This document shows positions 18,442-27,249 of a DNA stretch of 64,000 nucleotides, in pieces. Source of the stretch: Pontibacter chinhatensis (lineage in GTDB: Bacteria; Bacteroidota; Bacteroidia; Cytophagales; Hymenobacteraceae); NCBI RefSeq assembly GCF_900113285.1, contig NZ_FOOT01000003.1:496001-560000 (forward strand). The letters are read 5' to 3'. The notes beneath the pieces were generated by a model. That model was given only the letters and a program-made list of their open reading frames with translations. It was not told where the DNA came from and did no database searches. The first letter of the stretch is position 1. The number at the start of each line of letters is the position of its first letter. Position numbers and translations under genes: made by a program.

Positions 18442-19398
18442 ATGTCAGAAACATTAACATTAACGGAATCTACAGTATTAGATGACACGGTGCGCCACCT
18501 CAGTCGCGTGCAACTTCCTAAAATCTTGAAGGTGCAGCAGGGCATCGTTCGGGCCACCCACGACTTCATGTACAAAAAGGGGCTGACGCAGCTCATGCCG
18601 CTCATGCTCTCCCCCATTACCGACCCGCTGAACCATGGCGTGGTAGATGCCACCATCGGCTATGCCGACCAACGCTGGAGCCTTACCAAGTCGATGATCT
18701 TCCACAAGCAGCTGGCCCTGATGAACCCGGAGTTGAGCAGCCTCTACATCGTGTCGCCAAACGTGCGCCTGGAGTTCTCTGATCGCGCCGCCACCGGCCG
18801 CCACCTGTTTGAGTTTACGCAGATTGACTTCGAGTTTAAGGGCAAGGACCGCTTTTTTGTGATGGAGTTTATGGAGGAGCTGGTAAACTTCGTGTTCCGC
18901 CGCCTGAACGAGGAGATACCAGAGACCATACTGGAGCTGCGTGGAGAGCTGCTGCCGCAGTACGAGAAGTGGCAAGTACACCGCACTGAAAAGCTGGAGG
19001 CGGAGCTCGGACCGGACTATGAGCGCATTAAATCGGAGGAGGCAACAGAGCCGTTCTGGCTGCTGAACCACAAGCGCGAGTTCTACGACAAAGAAGATCC
19101 GAAGAAGCCGGGCACTTACCTGAACTACGATGTGATTTGGCCGGAAGGCTTCGGTGAGGGACTCTCAGGGGCAGAGCGCGAGTACGAGTACCATCAAATC
19201 CGCAAGCGTATGGCCGAAGTAGGTACCGATGAGGAAGCCTTTGCGCACTACCTGGAGGTAGCCAAAGAGGGCGCTATCCCGAGAACGGCTGGTGGAGGTT
19301 TTGGCGTGGAGCGCATGACCCGTTTTATCTGCCGCCTGAAAGATGTGAACGAGGTAACTGTTTTCTCGCGCAAACCTTTTGCTAAAGCCATTTTCTAA
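18442..19398 (+). CDS. Archaeal-type asparagine synthetase (class II aaRS core without anticodon domain)
   Basis: 318 residues from the ATG at 18442 (MSETLTLTES). It is the catalytic core of AspRS/AsnRS alone: motif 2 is RHLFEFTQIDFEF and motif 3 is GGGFGVERMTRF, while the N-terminal OB-fold anticodon-binding domain is absent. Archaeal proteins of this build make asparagine from aspartate, ATP and ammonia. The neighbouring AsnC-type regulator supports that role. It is not a tRNA synthetase for lack of the anticodon domain. Function is inferred from family and context. Confidence 0.85.
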   Translation: MSETLTLTESTVLDDTVRHLSRVQLPKILKVQQGIVRATHDFMYKKGLTQLMPLMLSPITDPLNHGVVDATIGYADQRWSLTKSMIFHKQLALMNPELSSLYIVSPNVRLEFSDRAATGRHLFEFTQIDFEFKGKDRFFVMEFMEELVNFVFRRLNEEIPETILELRGELLPQYEKWQVHRTEKLEAELGPDYERIKSEEATEPFWLLNHKREFYDKEDPKKPGTYLNYDVIWPEGFGEGLSGAEREYEYHQIRKRMAEVGTDEEAFAHYLEVAKEGAIPRTAGGGFGVERMTRFICRLKDVNEVTVFSRKPFAKAIF

Positions 19399-19428
19399 CG
19401 CGCCAACGTATGCTTAAATGAATAGGAT

Positions 19429-19500
19429 ATGGATGACAATAGCGACAATGCAGATAATCCTGCGAATTATAAGATAACAGAATGGTTTAAGCCAATGTGA
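19429..19500 (+). CDS. Possible 23-residue small protein
   Basis: A short ATG-TGA frame (begins MDDNSDNADNPANYKITEWF) lies 30 bases after the asparagine synthetase-like gene and ends at the first base of the terminator hairpin. It is Asp/Asn-rich. Nothing but its position supports it; conservation in relatives would decide. Confidence 0.22.
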   Translation: MDDNSDNADNPANYKITEWFKPM

Positions 19501-19533
19501 AGGCCTGCTGCTGAAAAGCTGCAGGCCTTTTTG
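19500..19533 (+). terminator. Intrinsic terminator after the asparagine synthetase-like gene
   Basis: AAGGCCTGC pairs with GCAGGCCTT, the loop can pair further (GC/GC), and TTTTT follows. Confidence 0.88.
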
Positions 19534-19607
19534 CTTAGGGGTGGTGAGTAACAGCGGCTAGAAAGGTATTACTGCAAAGCTTTTAGATGCTTTTGTAAAT
19601 GCCTTTA

Positions 19608-19963
19608 CCGGGTCCAACCACCCCTGCCCCTCCTTAGCCAAGGAGGGGAGTTTGTAATTACTTTGGCTGAAGTATAAGCTTTGTAGCTGCTATACTTTGC
19701 GCAGACAGGTCTCGACTTGTCCCTACAAAGTATAAACCCACCCCAACCCCTCCCAAGAGGGGAATTCTACTTGCTGCTTTCCCCGTCATCTCAGGCACCG
19801 CGAGAGAACTATCGGGAATTCTAACCAGATCTCTTCCAAAGGCGAGGCCTCCCGGCCTGGGAGGGCACCAAAGCAGGAGATGCAACAGTAGCTTATTTAA
19901 ATCTGGAGGATGAACTGTAGTTTGGAAGTATAGCTTCTGTCAAGTTGCGGGAAACAGCGGCTG
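19608..19963 (+). repeat. Composite intergenic repeat, copy 1
   Basis: In order: CCAACCACCCCTGCCCCTCC with a palindromic CTCCTTnnCnAAGGAG (19608-19660); an AAACCCACCCCAACCCCTCC block (about 19735-19770); a GTCATCTC ... GAATTCTAAnCAGATCTCT block; GAGGCCTCCCGGCCTGGGAG (about 19843-19872); CTGGAGGATGAAC (about 19901); and AGTTGCGGGAAACAGCGGCT near the end. The same order recurs at 55234-55757 and, inverted, at 34451-34813. It abuts the stop of the lipoprotein gene at 19964. No real coding frame is seen in it. Confidence 0.85.
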
Positions 19964-20701
19964 CTAAAGGTTTGGTTCAAGCGAGGTGTTGGCGTCGTGG
20001 AGCTTCTCATAGAGCAGCAGCGAGGCCATGGCACTGGCCAGTACCATGCGCGTATCGTCTGAGAGGTCAGGCTGCAGCCATACTTTGCCATTGTTTAGTA
20101 CCTGCACCGCCCCCAGTACCTGGTCGCCGGCCTTGAACTCGTAACCCACCATATCGGGCAGCGGCATACTTTTACCCTCGAACTTATACACGGGCACTAC
20201 CGCATAAACAGTGCTGCCGTTGGAAAGCTCCCCCTCAAAGCGCTGGCGGTCCTGGTAGTGGCCTGGGTCGGCGGTAAGCAGGTGCCATTGTCCGCTCTCC
20301 GGGGAGGTGAAGTAGCTGGCGTAGTACTCCAGGTTGGGCGAAAGCCGAATACTGATGCCATTGTTAGATTTCAAGTTCTTCTCGTGCAGGCGGCTGGCTC
20401 CAAATACATACCACTCCATGCCTTGGGCGCTCCTCAGGCTAAACTCGTGTTGCTGCCTTGATTTGACATTTTCGTAACCGAAGAGGTTGAAGCCGCCGCT
20501 GTTCCTCCAGCCGCGGTGCACATTGCCTACGGTATAATTGCCGATGGCGAAGCTACCGTTTGGCTTAAAGGTTTTGCGGCCTTCTACAGGCAGTTCCTGC
20601 GCCTGCTCTTTAAACGTGGGCTCCACAGCCATGTGCGGCATGGAGCAAGCCTGTAGTGCCAGCAAGCCGGCCAGTACAGCGGTTCGTAATCCTTTTTTCA
20701 T
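19964..20701 (-). CDS. Lipoprotein of unknown function
   Basis: 245 residues from the ATG at 20701, the start that gives a lipobox (MKKGLRTAVLAGLLALQACS). An in-frame upstream extension to 20842 is Phe/Tyr/His-rich and unlike coding sequence. The mature part is soluble, with blocks such as FAIGNYTVGNVHRGW and KPNGSF that suggest a beta-rich periplasmic domain; I do not recognise a family. It stands alone, and its 3' end touches the composite repeat. Confidence 0.7.
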   Translation of the reverse strand: MKKGLRTAVLAGLLALQACSMPHMAVEPTFKEQAQELPVEGRKTFKPNGSFAIGNYTVGNVHRGWRNSGGFNLFGYENVKSRQQHEFSLRSAQGMEWYVFGASRLHEKNLKSNNGISIRLSPNLEYYASYFTSPESGQWHLLTADPGHYQDRQRFEGELSNGSTVYAVVPVYKFEGKSMPLPDMVGYEFKAGDQVLGAVQVLNNGKVWLQPDLSDDTRMVLASAMASLLLYEKLHDANTSLEPNL

Positions 20702-20981
20702 AGTTTTATAGGTAAAGAAGTGGTAGAAATGGTAAGTATAGCCATAGCATATATAGTGCCAGCTGCTGCCAAAGAAGCTGGTGGTGAAGCTAAAAGTATG
20801 GCTACCGGAATTATGGGGCAGGCGAAAGTGTAAACCGGGCAAGTATAGGCTGACATGCCAAACTTACGACAACCCCAGGTGCTCGCAGGTGGACACTTAT
20901 TTGTCCTGAAATGAAACAGTAACCAACAAAAAAGGCAGAAGCCGTAGCCCCTGCCTTTCCTGCTTTTCGCAGATGTATACG

Positions 20982-22223
20982 TTAGAAATTCAGGATAACG
21001 TCCTCGATGATGTCGCAGCACTCGTGCAGTTGCTCTTCCGTCATCACCAGCGGCGGCGCAAAACGGATGATGTCGCCGTGCGTCGGTTTTGCCAGCAGGC
21101 CTTTCTCCTTCAGCTCCACGCATACGTCCCAGGCGGTGCGGCCATCTGGTGTCGGGTTGATGATGATGGCATTGAGCAGGCCGCGGCCTCGTACCAGTGT
21201 CACCAGCTCAGGGCGCTTCTCTATCAGGCGTTGCATGCGCTCCCGAAACAGCTCGCCCAACTTATAGGCGTTCTCGGTCAGGTTTTCATCCTTAATTACC
21301 TCCAGGGCGGCAATGGCCACCATGGCGGCCAGCGGGTTTCCTCCGAATGTAGAGCCGTGCTCACCTGGTTGGATGCACAGCATGATATCGTCGTTGGCCA
21401 GTACGCAGGAAACCGGCAGTACGCCACCCGAAAGCGCCTTGCCAAGTATAAGCACATCGGCTTTCACATCGTCGTAGTAGCTGGCCAGCAGCTTGCCCGT
21501 GCGCCCGATGCCTGTCTGTATCTCATCAGTCATCAGCAGCACGTTGTACTCCTTGCACAGTGCATGGGCTTTGGACAGGTATCCCTCGTCCGGCACCACT
21601 ACGCCAGCCTCACCCTGAATCGGCTCTACCAGGAAGGCGCACACATTCGGGTTCTCTTTCAGAGCCCGCTCCAGCGCCTCCAAATCGTTGTAAGGAATCA
21701 CCTTGTAGCCTGGCATGTACGGCCCGAAGCCTTTCGTGGAGTCGGGGTCGGTGGAGAAGGAGATGATGCCGGTGGTGCGGCCATGGAAGTTACGCTCTAC
21801 CACGATGATCTCAGCATTGTGCGGGGCAATGCCCTTTTTAAGGTAGCCCCACTTGCGGGCCAGTTTGATAGCGGTCTCCACGGCCTCTGCTCCCGAGTTC
21901 ATGAACAGCGACTTATCGTAGCCAAACAACTCGCAGATATACTTTTCCGCCAGTCCGAGCTTATCGTTGTAAAAAGCGCGGGAGGTAAGCGTAAGCTGCT
22001 GTGCCTGCTCGGTAAGGGCCCCTACAATTTTGGGGTGGCAGTGCCCCTGGTTCACGGCGCTATAGGCCGACAGGAAATCGTAGTAGCGTTTTCCTTCCAC
22101 ATCCCACAGGTGCACCCCCTCGCCGCGGTTCAGGACTACGGGCAGCGGGTGGTAGTTATGGGCGCCATACTTTTCTTCGGTTTCGATGGCCTGCTGGCTG
22201 GAGGTAAAGGTTTGCGTGTTCAT
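20982..22223 (-). CDS. rocD: Ornithine--oxo-acid transaminase
   Basis: 413 residues from the ATG at 22223; a TTG at 22232 would add three residues. Class III PLP aminotransferase that converts ornithine and 2-oxoglutarate to glutamate-5-semialdehyde and glutamate. Visible are [17 protein letters not shown], the cofactor-binding [14 protein letters not shown] and the Schiff-base lysine in [15 protein letters not shown], all close to known ornithine aminotransferases. It is monocistronic, with its own promoter at 22304-22332. Confidence 0.94.
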   Translation of the reverse strand: MNTQTFTSSQQAIETEEKYGAHNYHPLPVVLNRGEGVHLWDVEGKRYYDFLSAYSAVNQGHCHPKIVGALTEQAQQLTLTSRAFYNDKLGLAEKYICELFGYDKSLFMNSGAEAVETAIKLARKWGYLKKGIAPHNAEIIVVERNFHGRTTGIISFSTDPDSTKGFGPYMPGYKVIPYNDLEALERALKENPNVCAFLVEPIQGEAGVVVPDEGYLSKAHALCKEYNVLLMTDEIQTGIGRTGKLLASYYDDVKADVLILGKALSGGVLPVSCVLANDDIMLCIQPGEHGSTFGGNPLAAMVAIAALEVIKDENLTENAYKLGELFRERMQRLIEKRPELVTLVRGRGLLNAIIINPTPDGRTAWDVCVELKEKGLLAKPTHGDIIRFAPPLVMTEEQLHECCDIIEDVILNF

Positions 22224-22303
22224 AGTTTTCAATTATCAGATCTCTTGGGTAAAGGCAGTGTAGCCGCTCCTCTATATTACAAAGAATTGGGTGTAGTTGT
22301 TGT

Positions 22304-22332
22304 CAAATTTACACAATTACGGACCACTTCAA
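22304..22332 (-). promoter_or_regulatory. Promoter of the ornithine transaminase gene
   Basis: On the minus strand a TTG (22330-22332) lies 18 bp before TAAATTTG (22304-22311), matching the phylum consensus. The ATG is about 80 bases downstream. Confidence 0.6.
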
Positions 22333-22430
22333 AACGAATGCCCGGTGCTGCCCAGCCATAGGAAAGGAAACGGATAGGTTTTGGAGGCGAGTACTTTATT
22401 TCCGAGCTTTGCGGGAAAACAGGCAGGGCT

Positions 22431-22598
22431 TTGGCGCAGAAATTAACAGAAGGAGAGGACTTTTACTTTAACGAGCAGGGACTGATGGTGCTCACGGCCA
22501 AGTACCTGCAGAAGCGCGGCTACTGTTGCAGAAACGCCTGCAGGCATTGCCCCTACGGCTTCCGGAAAGAGGTGGCTGCCAAACAGAAGAAAGTATAA
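22431..22598 (+). CDS. DUF5522 small cysteine-rich protein
   Basis: A 55-residue frame starting at TTG 22431 (MAQKLTEGEDFYFNEQGL). It contains the family core: GEDFYFNEQGLMVLTAKYL, then RGYCCRNACRHCPYGF with four cysteines and a histidine that look like a metal site. The open frame continues 23 codons further upstream without ATG, so the start is uncertain. DUF5522 proteins are small and uncharacterised. It ends 133 bases before rpmB. The motif makes the frame convincing despite the rare start codon. Confidence 0.75.
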   Translation: MAQKLTEGEDFYFNEQGLMVLTAKYLQKRGYCCRNACRHCPYGFRKEVAAKQKKV

Positions 22599-22731
22599 AT
22601 CCTGTTACCGGAGCGGCGCCTGCGATGCAGATTTTATACAGCCAAAGTAAAATTTTAGCTACAGGTTTGATATTCTGTATCTTTTTATAGATATTTGCAC
22701 CCCTATTGAATAAACCAGAAAAGAATACAAG

Positions 22732-22971
22732 ATGGCACGAGTTTGCGACTTAACAGGTAAAAGACCACAGGTAGGTAATAAGGTTTCGCACGCTAACAAC
22801 AAGACGAAGCGTAAGTTTTATCCAAACCTACAGAAGAAGCGTTTCTACATCCCGGAGGAGGATGCATGGGTAACGCTTAAAGTTTCTACTTCTGCACTGA
22901 GAACCATCAACAAGAACGGTATCTCTGCAGTGCTGAAAAAAGCTGCTGAGCAAGGTTACATCCTGTACTAG
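22732..22971 (+). CDS. rpmB: 50S ribosomal protein L28
   Basis: 79 residues, full length; begins [20 protein letters not shown], the standard L28 N-terminus. It binds 23S rRNA near the E site. It is separated from rpmG by a terminator and a fresh promoter, so the two ribosomal genes are neighbours but not strictly one transcript. A GATATTTG close to the -7 consensus lies about 40 bases upstream. Confidence 0.97.
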   Translation: MARVCDLTGKRPQVGNKVSHANNKTKRKFYPNLQKKRFYIPEEDAWVTLKVSTSALRTINKNGISAVLKKAAEQGYILY

Positions 22972-23070
22972 TAGTGGCATACTTCCGGCTGCAAGCCGCT
23001 GGCAGCTTAGCTGAAGCGCAGTAGCAGGCATCTCCGGAGAAAGCCATCTGGTACTTTACGATAAACATCG

Positions 23071-23117
23071 GCAACGGAGAGAAGCAGTGATGCATTCGCT
23101 CCGTTGCTGTTTTTTTA
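23071..23117 (+). terminator. Intrinsic terminator after rpmB
   Basis: GCAACGGAG pairs with CTCCGTTGC across a 19-base loop and is followed by TGTTTTTTT. Confidence 0.8.
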
Positions 23118-23216
23118 ACCTTTGCCGTTTCCTGTAATAACAAGAGGCGCAGCGTGTGGCAAGTGTAAATAGTGTGAACCGCCCGGCGGTGTTTCACAAG
23201 AAAATTTATACATTGT

Positions 23217-23247
23217 TTGTAATTAGAGATTTAAGCTTTTATATTTG
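23217..23247 (+). promoter_or_regulatory. Promoter of rpmG
   Basis: TTG at 23217-23219, 20 bp spacer, TATATTTG at 23240-23247; ATG 29 bases later. Confidence 0.7.
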
Positions 23248-23275
23248 CAGTCCTAAATAAAAAATTACTGTCGAG

Positions 23276-23464
23276 ATGGCTAAAAAAGCAAAAGGTAATA
23301 GAATCCAGGTGATTATGGAGTGTACAGAGCACAAAGCTACTGGCATGCCTGGAACTTCAAGGTACATCACTACCAAAAACAGAAAGAATACTCCTGAGCG
23401 TCTTGAGCTGAAGAAGTACAACCCTGTGTTGAAAAAAGTAACTGTACATAAAGAAATTAAATAA
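23276..23464 (+). CDS. rpmG: 50S ribosomal protein L33
   Basis: 62 residues, begins [20 protein letters not shown] and ends in the conserved [15 protein letters not shown] segment. It has a single cysteine, so it is the zinc-free (C-minus) form. The next gene starts two bases after the stop and is cotranscribed. Confidence 0.97.
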   Translation: MAKKAKGNRIQVIMECTEHKATGMPGTSRYITTKNRKNTPERLELKKYNPVLKKVTVHKEIK

Positions 23465-23466
23465 CC

Positions 23467-23622
23467 ATGGCTAAGAAGGTAGTTGCAACCCTAAAGACCG
23501 CTACAGGTAAAGACTGGGCAAAAGTGATCAAAGCTGTGAAGTCTCCAAAAACTGGTGCTTACGGCTTTAAAGAAGAGATGGTGCCTGTTGACAAAGTTCA
23601 GGAGTTCCTTTCTAAGAAATAA
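23467..23622 (+). CDS. DUF4295 protein, ribosome-linked small basic protein
   Basis: 51 residues (MAKKVVATLKTATGKDWAKV...), Lys-rich. DUF4295 genes follow L28 and L33 throughout Bacteroidota, and the conserved gene order suggests a ribosomal role. The start is two bases after rpmG; a terminator follows at 23661. Confidence 0.9.
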   Translation: MAKKVVATLKTATGKDWAKVIKAVKSPKTGAYGFKEEMVPVDKVQEFLSKK

Positions 23623-23660
23623 TACAGCCTACTCTACATCGATAGATAGATTACATGAAG

Positions 23661-23686
23661 AAGTCCCACTGTTGGGACTTTTTTAG
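23661..23686 (+). terminator. Intrinsic terminator after the rpmG-DUF4295 unit
   Basis: AAGTCCCA pairs with TGGGACTT over a 4-base loop and is followed by TTTTTT. Confidence 0.9.
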
Positions 23687-23737
23687 TATATTACCGTATC
23701 ACTGAGATAGCATTCACCCTACACTATAAAAACCGGC

Positions 23738-24697
23738 ATGGGAATTTTTGACTTTTTCAGCAAAGAGAAGAAAAAAGAATCGCTGGATAAAGGCCTTGAA
23801 AAAACCAAAAGCAGCTTTTTTGGGCAGCTGAGCAAAGCTGTCATGGGCAAGTCCACGGTAGACGTGGAAGTGCTCGACGAGCTGGAGGAAATCCTGGTGC
23901 ATGCCGACGTAGGAGTGGACACGACAGTGAAGATAATCGACCGCATCGAGAAGCGCGTGGCCCGCGACAAGTACGTAAGTACCGACGAACTGGACACGAT
24001 CCTGCGCGAGGAGATTGCCGCCCTGCTGGAGGAGAACCGCGCCGGCGACGGCGCCAACTTCGACCTGCCGAAAGACATCAAACCCTACGTAATTATGGTC
24101 GTGGGCGTGAACGGTGTGGGCAAAACCACTACTATCGGCAAACTAGCCTCTCAGTTCCATAAAGCCGGTAAAAAGGTAGTGCTGGGTGCCGCCGATACTT
24201 TCCGTGCCGCCGCCGTGGACCAACTCATTGTTTGGGGCGAGCGCGTGGGTGTACCGGTTATCTCGCACGGCATGAACACCGACCCTGCCTCTGTGGCCTA
24301 CGACGCCGTGAAGAAAGGCGTGGAGTTGAACGCCGATGTGGTGATCATCGACACTGCCGGGCGACTGCACAACAAGGTAGGTTTGATGAACGAGCTCTCC
24401 AAGATCAAGCGCGTGATGCAGAAGATAACACCGGACACGCCGCATGAGGTGCTGCTGGTGCTGGACGGAAGCACAGGACAGAACGCCCTGCTGCAGGCCC
24501 GTGAGTTTACCAAGGCTACCGATGTAACGGCGCTAGCCATTACCAAACTCGATGGTACAGCCAAAGGCGGCGTAGTGATCGGCATCTCGGACGAGTTTAA
24601 GATCCCGGTGAAGTATATCGGCGTGGGCGAGAAGATTGAGGATCTGCAGCTGTTTGACAAGCACGAGTTTGTAGAGTCGTTCTTCTCCCGCAAATAA
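23738..24697 (+). CDS. ftsY: Signal recognition particle receptor FtsY
   Basis: 319 residues. A short charged N-terminus, the N domain ([19 protein letters not shown]) and the GTPase G domain follow in order: [15 protein letters not shown] (G1), [20 protein letters not shown] (G3), [10 protein letters not shown] (G4) and the closing [13 protein letters not shown]. It docks ribosome-SRP complexes at the inner membrane. The acidic A domain of E. coli FtsY is almost missing, as is usual in this phylum. A lipoprotein gene and rimO follow at short spacing. Confidence 0.97.
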   Translation: MGIFDFFSKEKKKESLDKGLEKTKSSFFGQLSKAVMGKSTVDVEVLDELEEILVHADVGVDTTVKIIDRIEKRVARDKYVSTDELDTILREEIAALLEENRAGDGANFDLPKDIKPYVIMVVGVNGVGKTTTIGKLASQFHKAGKKVVLGAADTFRAAAVDQLIVWGERVGVPVISHGMNTDPASVAYDAVKKGVELNADVVIIDTAGRLHNKVGLMNELSKIKRVMQKITPDTPHEVLLVLDGSTGQNALLQAREFTKATDVTALAITKLDGTAKGGVVIGISDEFKIPVKYIGVGEKIEDLQLFDKHEFVESFFSRK

Positions 24698-24700
24698 AGT

Positions 24701-25213
24701 ATGGCCATGGCTAAGTTCCTGTTGCTGGCGCTGCTGCTCTCGCAGTGCAACGGCGCCAACCAACACCATCAAAACAAACAGGAGCCGATGGAAAACCAGG
24801 AACAGGCAAAAGACGCGCAGGGCCAGCAAGCTCCTATACAGCAGGGAATCAGCGGCCAGGTGCTGTGGGTATCGGGTAACCAGATGCCCTCCCCAGATGC
24901 GCCGCCCAGCAAAGGCCGCGGCGTAGAGCGAACCTTGTACATCTACGAGCTCACCAACGCCAGCCAGGCCAACACCACAGAAGGTGTTTTTCACACCAAC
25001 ATTCAAACTAATTTAGTGACTCAGGTTGTTACAGATGCTAACGGTAACTTTGCAGTTAGCCTGAAGCCCGGCAGGTACAGCCTTTTCTCGAAGGAGGAGA
25101 AGGGTTTGTTTGCCAGTATCTACGACGGGGAGATGAACATCAACCCGGTGGAGGTGCAGCAGGGGCAGGTAACACAAGTAGAGTTTCTAATCAATTATCA
25201 AGCAAGTTATTAA
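24701..25213 (+). CDS. Lipoprotein with carboxypeptidase-regulatory-like domain
   Basis: 170 residues. A lipoprotein signal (LLLALLLSQCNG) leads into a Gln/Glu-rich linker (about 20-50), then a beta domain with GISGQVLWVSGN and TDANGNFAVSLKPGRYSLF, the pattern of carboxypeptidase-regulatory or SpaA-like folds used as envelope adhesion or scaffold modules. It lies three bases after ftsY and three before rimO, so the three share a transcript. The role is unknown. Confidence 0.72.
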   Translation: MAMAKFLLLALLLSQCNGANQHHQNKQEPMENQEQAKDAQGQQAPIQQGISGQVLWVSGNQMPSPDAPPSKGRGVERTLYIYELTNASQANTTEGVFHTNIQTNLVTQVVTDANGNFAVSLKPGRYSLFSKEEKGLFASIYDGEMNINPVEVQQGQVTQVEFLINYQASY

Positions 25214-25216
25214 TCC

Positions 25217-26530
25217 GTGAAAGTAAGATCGCTTAAGAAGGATAAGGTTAACGTAGTTACCTTGGGTTGCTCTAAAAACCTGGTGGACTCCGAAGTACTG
25301 ATGGGGCAGCTGCGTGCCAACGAATTTGAGGTGGCACACGAGTCTGACAAGGATGATTCGAACATCATTATCGTGAACACCTGTGGCTTTATCGACAATG
25401 CCAAGCAGGAGTCTATCGATACGATTCTGCGCTACGCCGAAGCCAAAGAGGCCGGGCAGATTGATAAGCTATACGTGACAGGTTGCCTTTCGCAGCGCTA
25501 CAAGGATTCGTTGGAGGAGGAGATCCCGCAAGTGGATGCCTATTTTGGTACACTGGAGCTGCCGCGCCTGCTTAAGACGCTGGAGGCCGACTACAAGCAC
25601 GAGCTTATCGGGGAGCGCCTGCTGACCACACCTTCTCATTTTGCTTACTTCAAGATTGCCGAAGGCTGTAACCGCCCTTGCTCTTTCTGCGCCATACCAC
25701 TGATGCGTGGCAAGCACGTAGACCGTCCGATAGAGGACTTGGTGCGTGAGGCGAAGCGCCTGGCAGGTATGGGAACGAAAGAACTTGTACTTATCGCCCA
25801 GGACCTGACTTACTATGGCCTGCAGCACTACGGCGAGCGCAAGCTGGCCGATTTGCTGCGGAACCTGTCGGATGTAGAGGGCATTGAATGGATCAGGATG
25901 CAGTATGCCTACCCGTCGCAGTTCCCGATGGAGGTGTTTGATGTGATGAACGAGCGTGAGAACGTCTGCAAGTACCTGGACATGCCGCTGCAGCATATCT
26001 CCGACAACATGCTCAAGACCATGCGCCGTGGTATCAGCAAGCGCCGTACCATCGAGCTGGTAGACCAAATCCGCCAGCGCGTACCGGACATTGCCTTGAG
26101 AACTACCTTAATTGCCGGTCACCCAGGCGAAACAGATCAGGATTTCCAGGAGCTGTATGACTGGGTGGAAGAAACTAGGTTCGACCGTCTGGGCATCTTC
26201 ACCTACTCACATGAGGACAATACGCACTCCTATACTTTGGAAGACAACGTGCCGGACGAGGTGAAGCAGGAGCGCGCCGACGCCATCATGGAATTGCAGC
26301 AGGGCATTTCGGTGGAGCTGAACGAGGAGAAAATCGGTAATACCTACAAAGTACTCTTTGACCGCAAGGAAAGCGGCTATTTCGTGGGCCGTACCCAGTA
26401 CGACTCCCCGGAGGTAGACAACGAGGTGCTCGTGCCAGCCGACAGCAACTACGTACGCCTGGGCGACTTTGCCAACGTGAAGATCAACGATGCCTCGGAT
26501 TTTGATTTGTATGGAGAGGTGGTAGTGTAA
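25217..26530 (+). CDS. rimO: Ribosomal protein S12 methylthiotransferase
   Basis: 437 residues, GTG start three bases after the previous stop. It adds a methylthio group to the beta-carbon of an Asp in ribosomal protein S12. The N-terminal MTTase domain (LGCSKNLVDSE, CGFIDNA, TGCLSQRY) provides three cysteines for one 4Fe-4S cluster, the radical-SAM motif is CNRPCSFC, and the C-terminal TRAM domain is about 370-437. RimO rather than MiaB is indicated by LMRGKHVDRPIEDLVREA. Confidence 0.94.
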   Translation: MKVRSLKKDKVNVVTLGCSKNLVDSEVLMGQLRANEFEVAHESDKDDSNIIIVNTCGFIDNAKQESIDTILRYAEAKEAGQIDKLYVTGCLSQRYKDSLEEEIPQVDAYFGTLELPRLLKTLEADYKHELIGERLLTTPSHFAYFKIAEGCNRPCSFCAIPLMRGKHVDRPIEDLVREAKRLAGMGTKELVLIAQDLTYYGLQHYGERKLADLLRNLSDVEGIEWIRMQYAYPSQFPMEVFDVMNERENVCKYLDMPLQHISDNMLKTMRRGISKRRTIELVDQIRQRVPDIALRTTLIAGHPGETDQDFQELYDWVEETRFDRLGIFTYSHEDNTHSYTLEDNVPDEVKQERADAIMELQQGISVELNEEKIGNTYKVLFDRKESGYFVGRTQYDSPEVDNEVLVPADSNYVRLGDFANVKINDASDFDLYGEVVV

Positions 26531-26577
26531 GCGACACGCATAGCTCGCATCAAGTAGCACCATTTCCTAAGAATATA

Positions 26578-26617
26578 AACAGCCTTGTAAGTATACTTGC
26601 AAGGCTGTTTGTTTTTA
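26578..26617 (+). terminator. Intrinsic terminator after rimO
   Basis: AACAGCCTTG pairs with CAAGGCTGTT and TGTTTTT follows. The loop is itself the full palindrome AAGTATACTT, the doubled form of the window-wide word. Confidence 0.88.
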
Positions 26618-26626
26618 GCAAGAGTG

Positions 26627-26852
26627 TCCAACCACCCCTGCCCCTCCTTGTCCAAGGAGGGGAGCTTTTACCTACTACCTCTCCTGTCTTATACCAAATG
26701 CATCCGCTTCTACCTTTGATCATGTTGGAGTTGGCCCATCTTGTACTTGCTGTGGGGCGTATGAAGATATAAGCCGATAATATGAAGTCATAAATCTGCC
26801 AAAGTAACTACAGGCTCCCCGCCTTAGACAAGGAGGGGTAGGGGTGGTTGGA
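26627..26852. repeat. Inverted pair of the CCAACCACCCC module (MITE-like)
   Basis: The left arm (26627-26664) and right arm (26814-26852) are inverted copies with few mismatches, both starting TCCAACCACCCCT at the outer end, around 150 bp of AT-richer DNA. Each arm also has its own small hairpin (CTCCTTGTCCAAGGAG). The arms are the front module of the composite repeats at 19608 and 55234. No transposase is near. Confidence 0.75.
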
Positions 26853-26868
26853 CTAGGTAAAGCAGCTC

Positions 26869-27249
26869 CTACTTCAGCACATACCGGCTCAGCACCCGGT
26901 ACGCCTCGTTGATATTGTCCCCTTTCCGGAAGTCCTGCTTGATGGTGGGCTGTTCCTCGCCGGTGAGCCAGATCTTCAACTCAGCGTCCAGGTCGCCGAT
27001 GCCGGCGCTCTCTTTGGAGAACATCTTAATGCTGCTGTAGGGGATGCTCTGGTAATCGGTTTTGGTGCCGGTGAGGCCTTGCTTGTTGACAAGTATAAGC
27101 CGCTTGTTGGTAAACACGAGCATGTCCCGGATCAGCTTATACGCCCGCTCAATACGCTCGTCGTCGATCAGGATAGGCTGAAATTCCTTGGCCAGTTTCT
27201 CGATGGACACCTCGGAGGCGTGTCCCATCATACCGCTTAATAGTCCCAT
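26869..27249 (-). CDS. Bacterial PH-domain protein (YvbH-like)
   Basis: 126 residues forming one bacterial pleckstrin-homology domain: FQPILIDDERIERAYKLIRD, the strand pair MLVFTNKRLILVNKQG, and PYSSIKMFSKESAG. No signal peptide or membrane helix is present, so it is cytosolic. The function of this family is unknown. It stands alone next to the inverted repeat. Confidence 0.88.
   Translation of the reverse strand: MGLLSGMMGHASEVSIEKLAKEFQPILIDDERIERAYKLIRDMLVFTNKRLILVNKQGLTGTKTDYQSIPYSSIKMFSKESAGIGDLDAELKIWLTGEEQPTIKQDFRKGDNINEAYRVLSRYVLK

Noticed and set aside
20973..22361. 462-codon plus-strand frame opposite the ornithine transaminase
   Set aside because: Shadow frame; the minus-strand gene has all class III transaminase motifs.
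26627..26852. Inverted arms considered as an insertion sequence
   Set aside because: The 150 bp between them hold no transposase frame.
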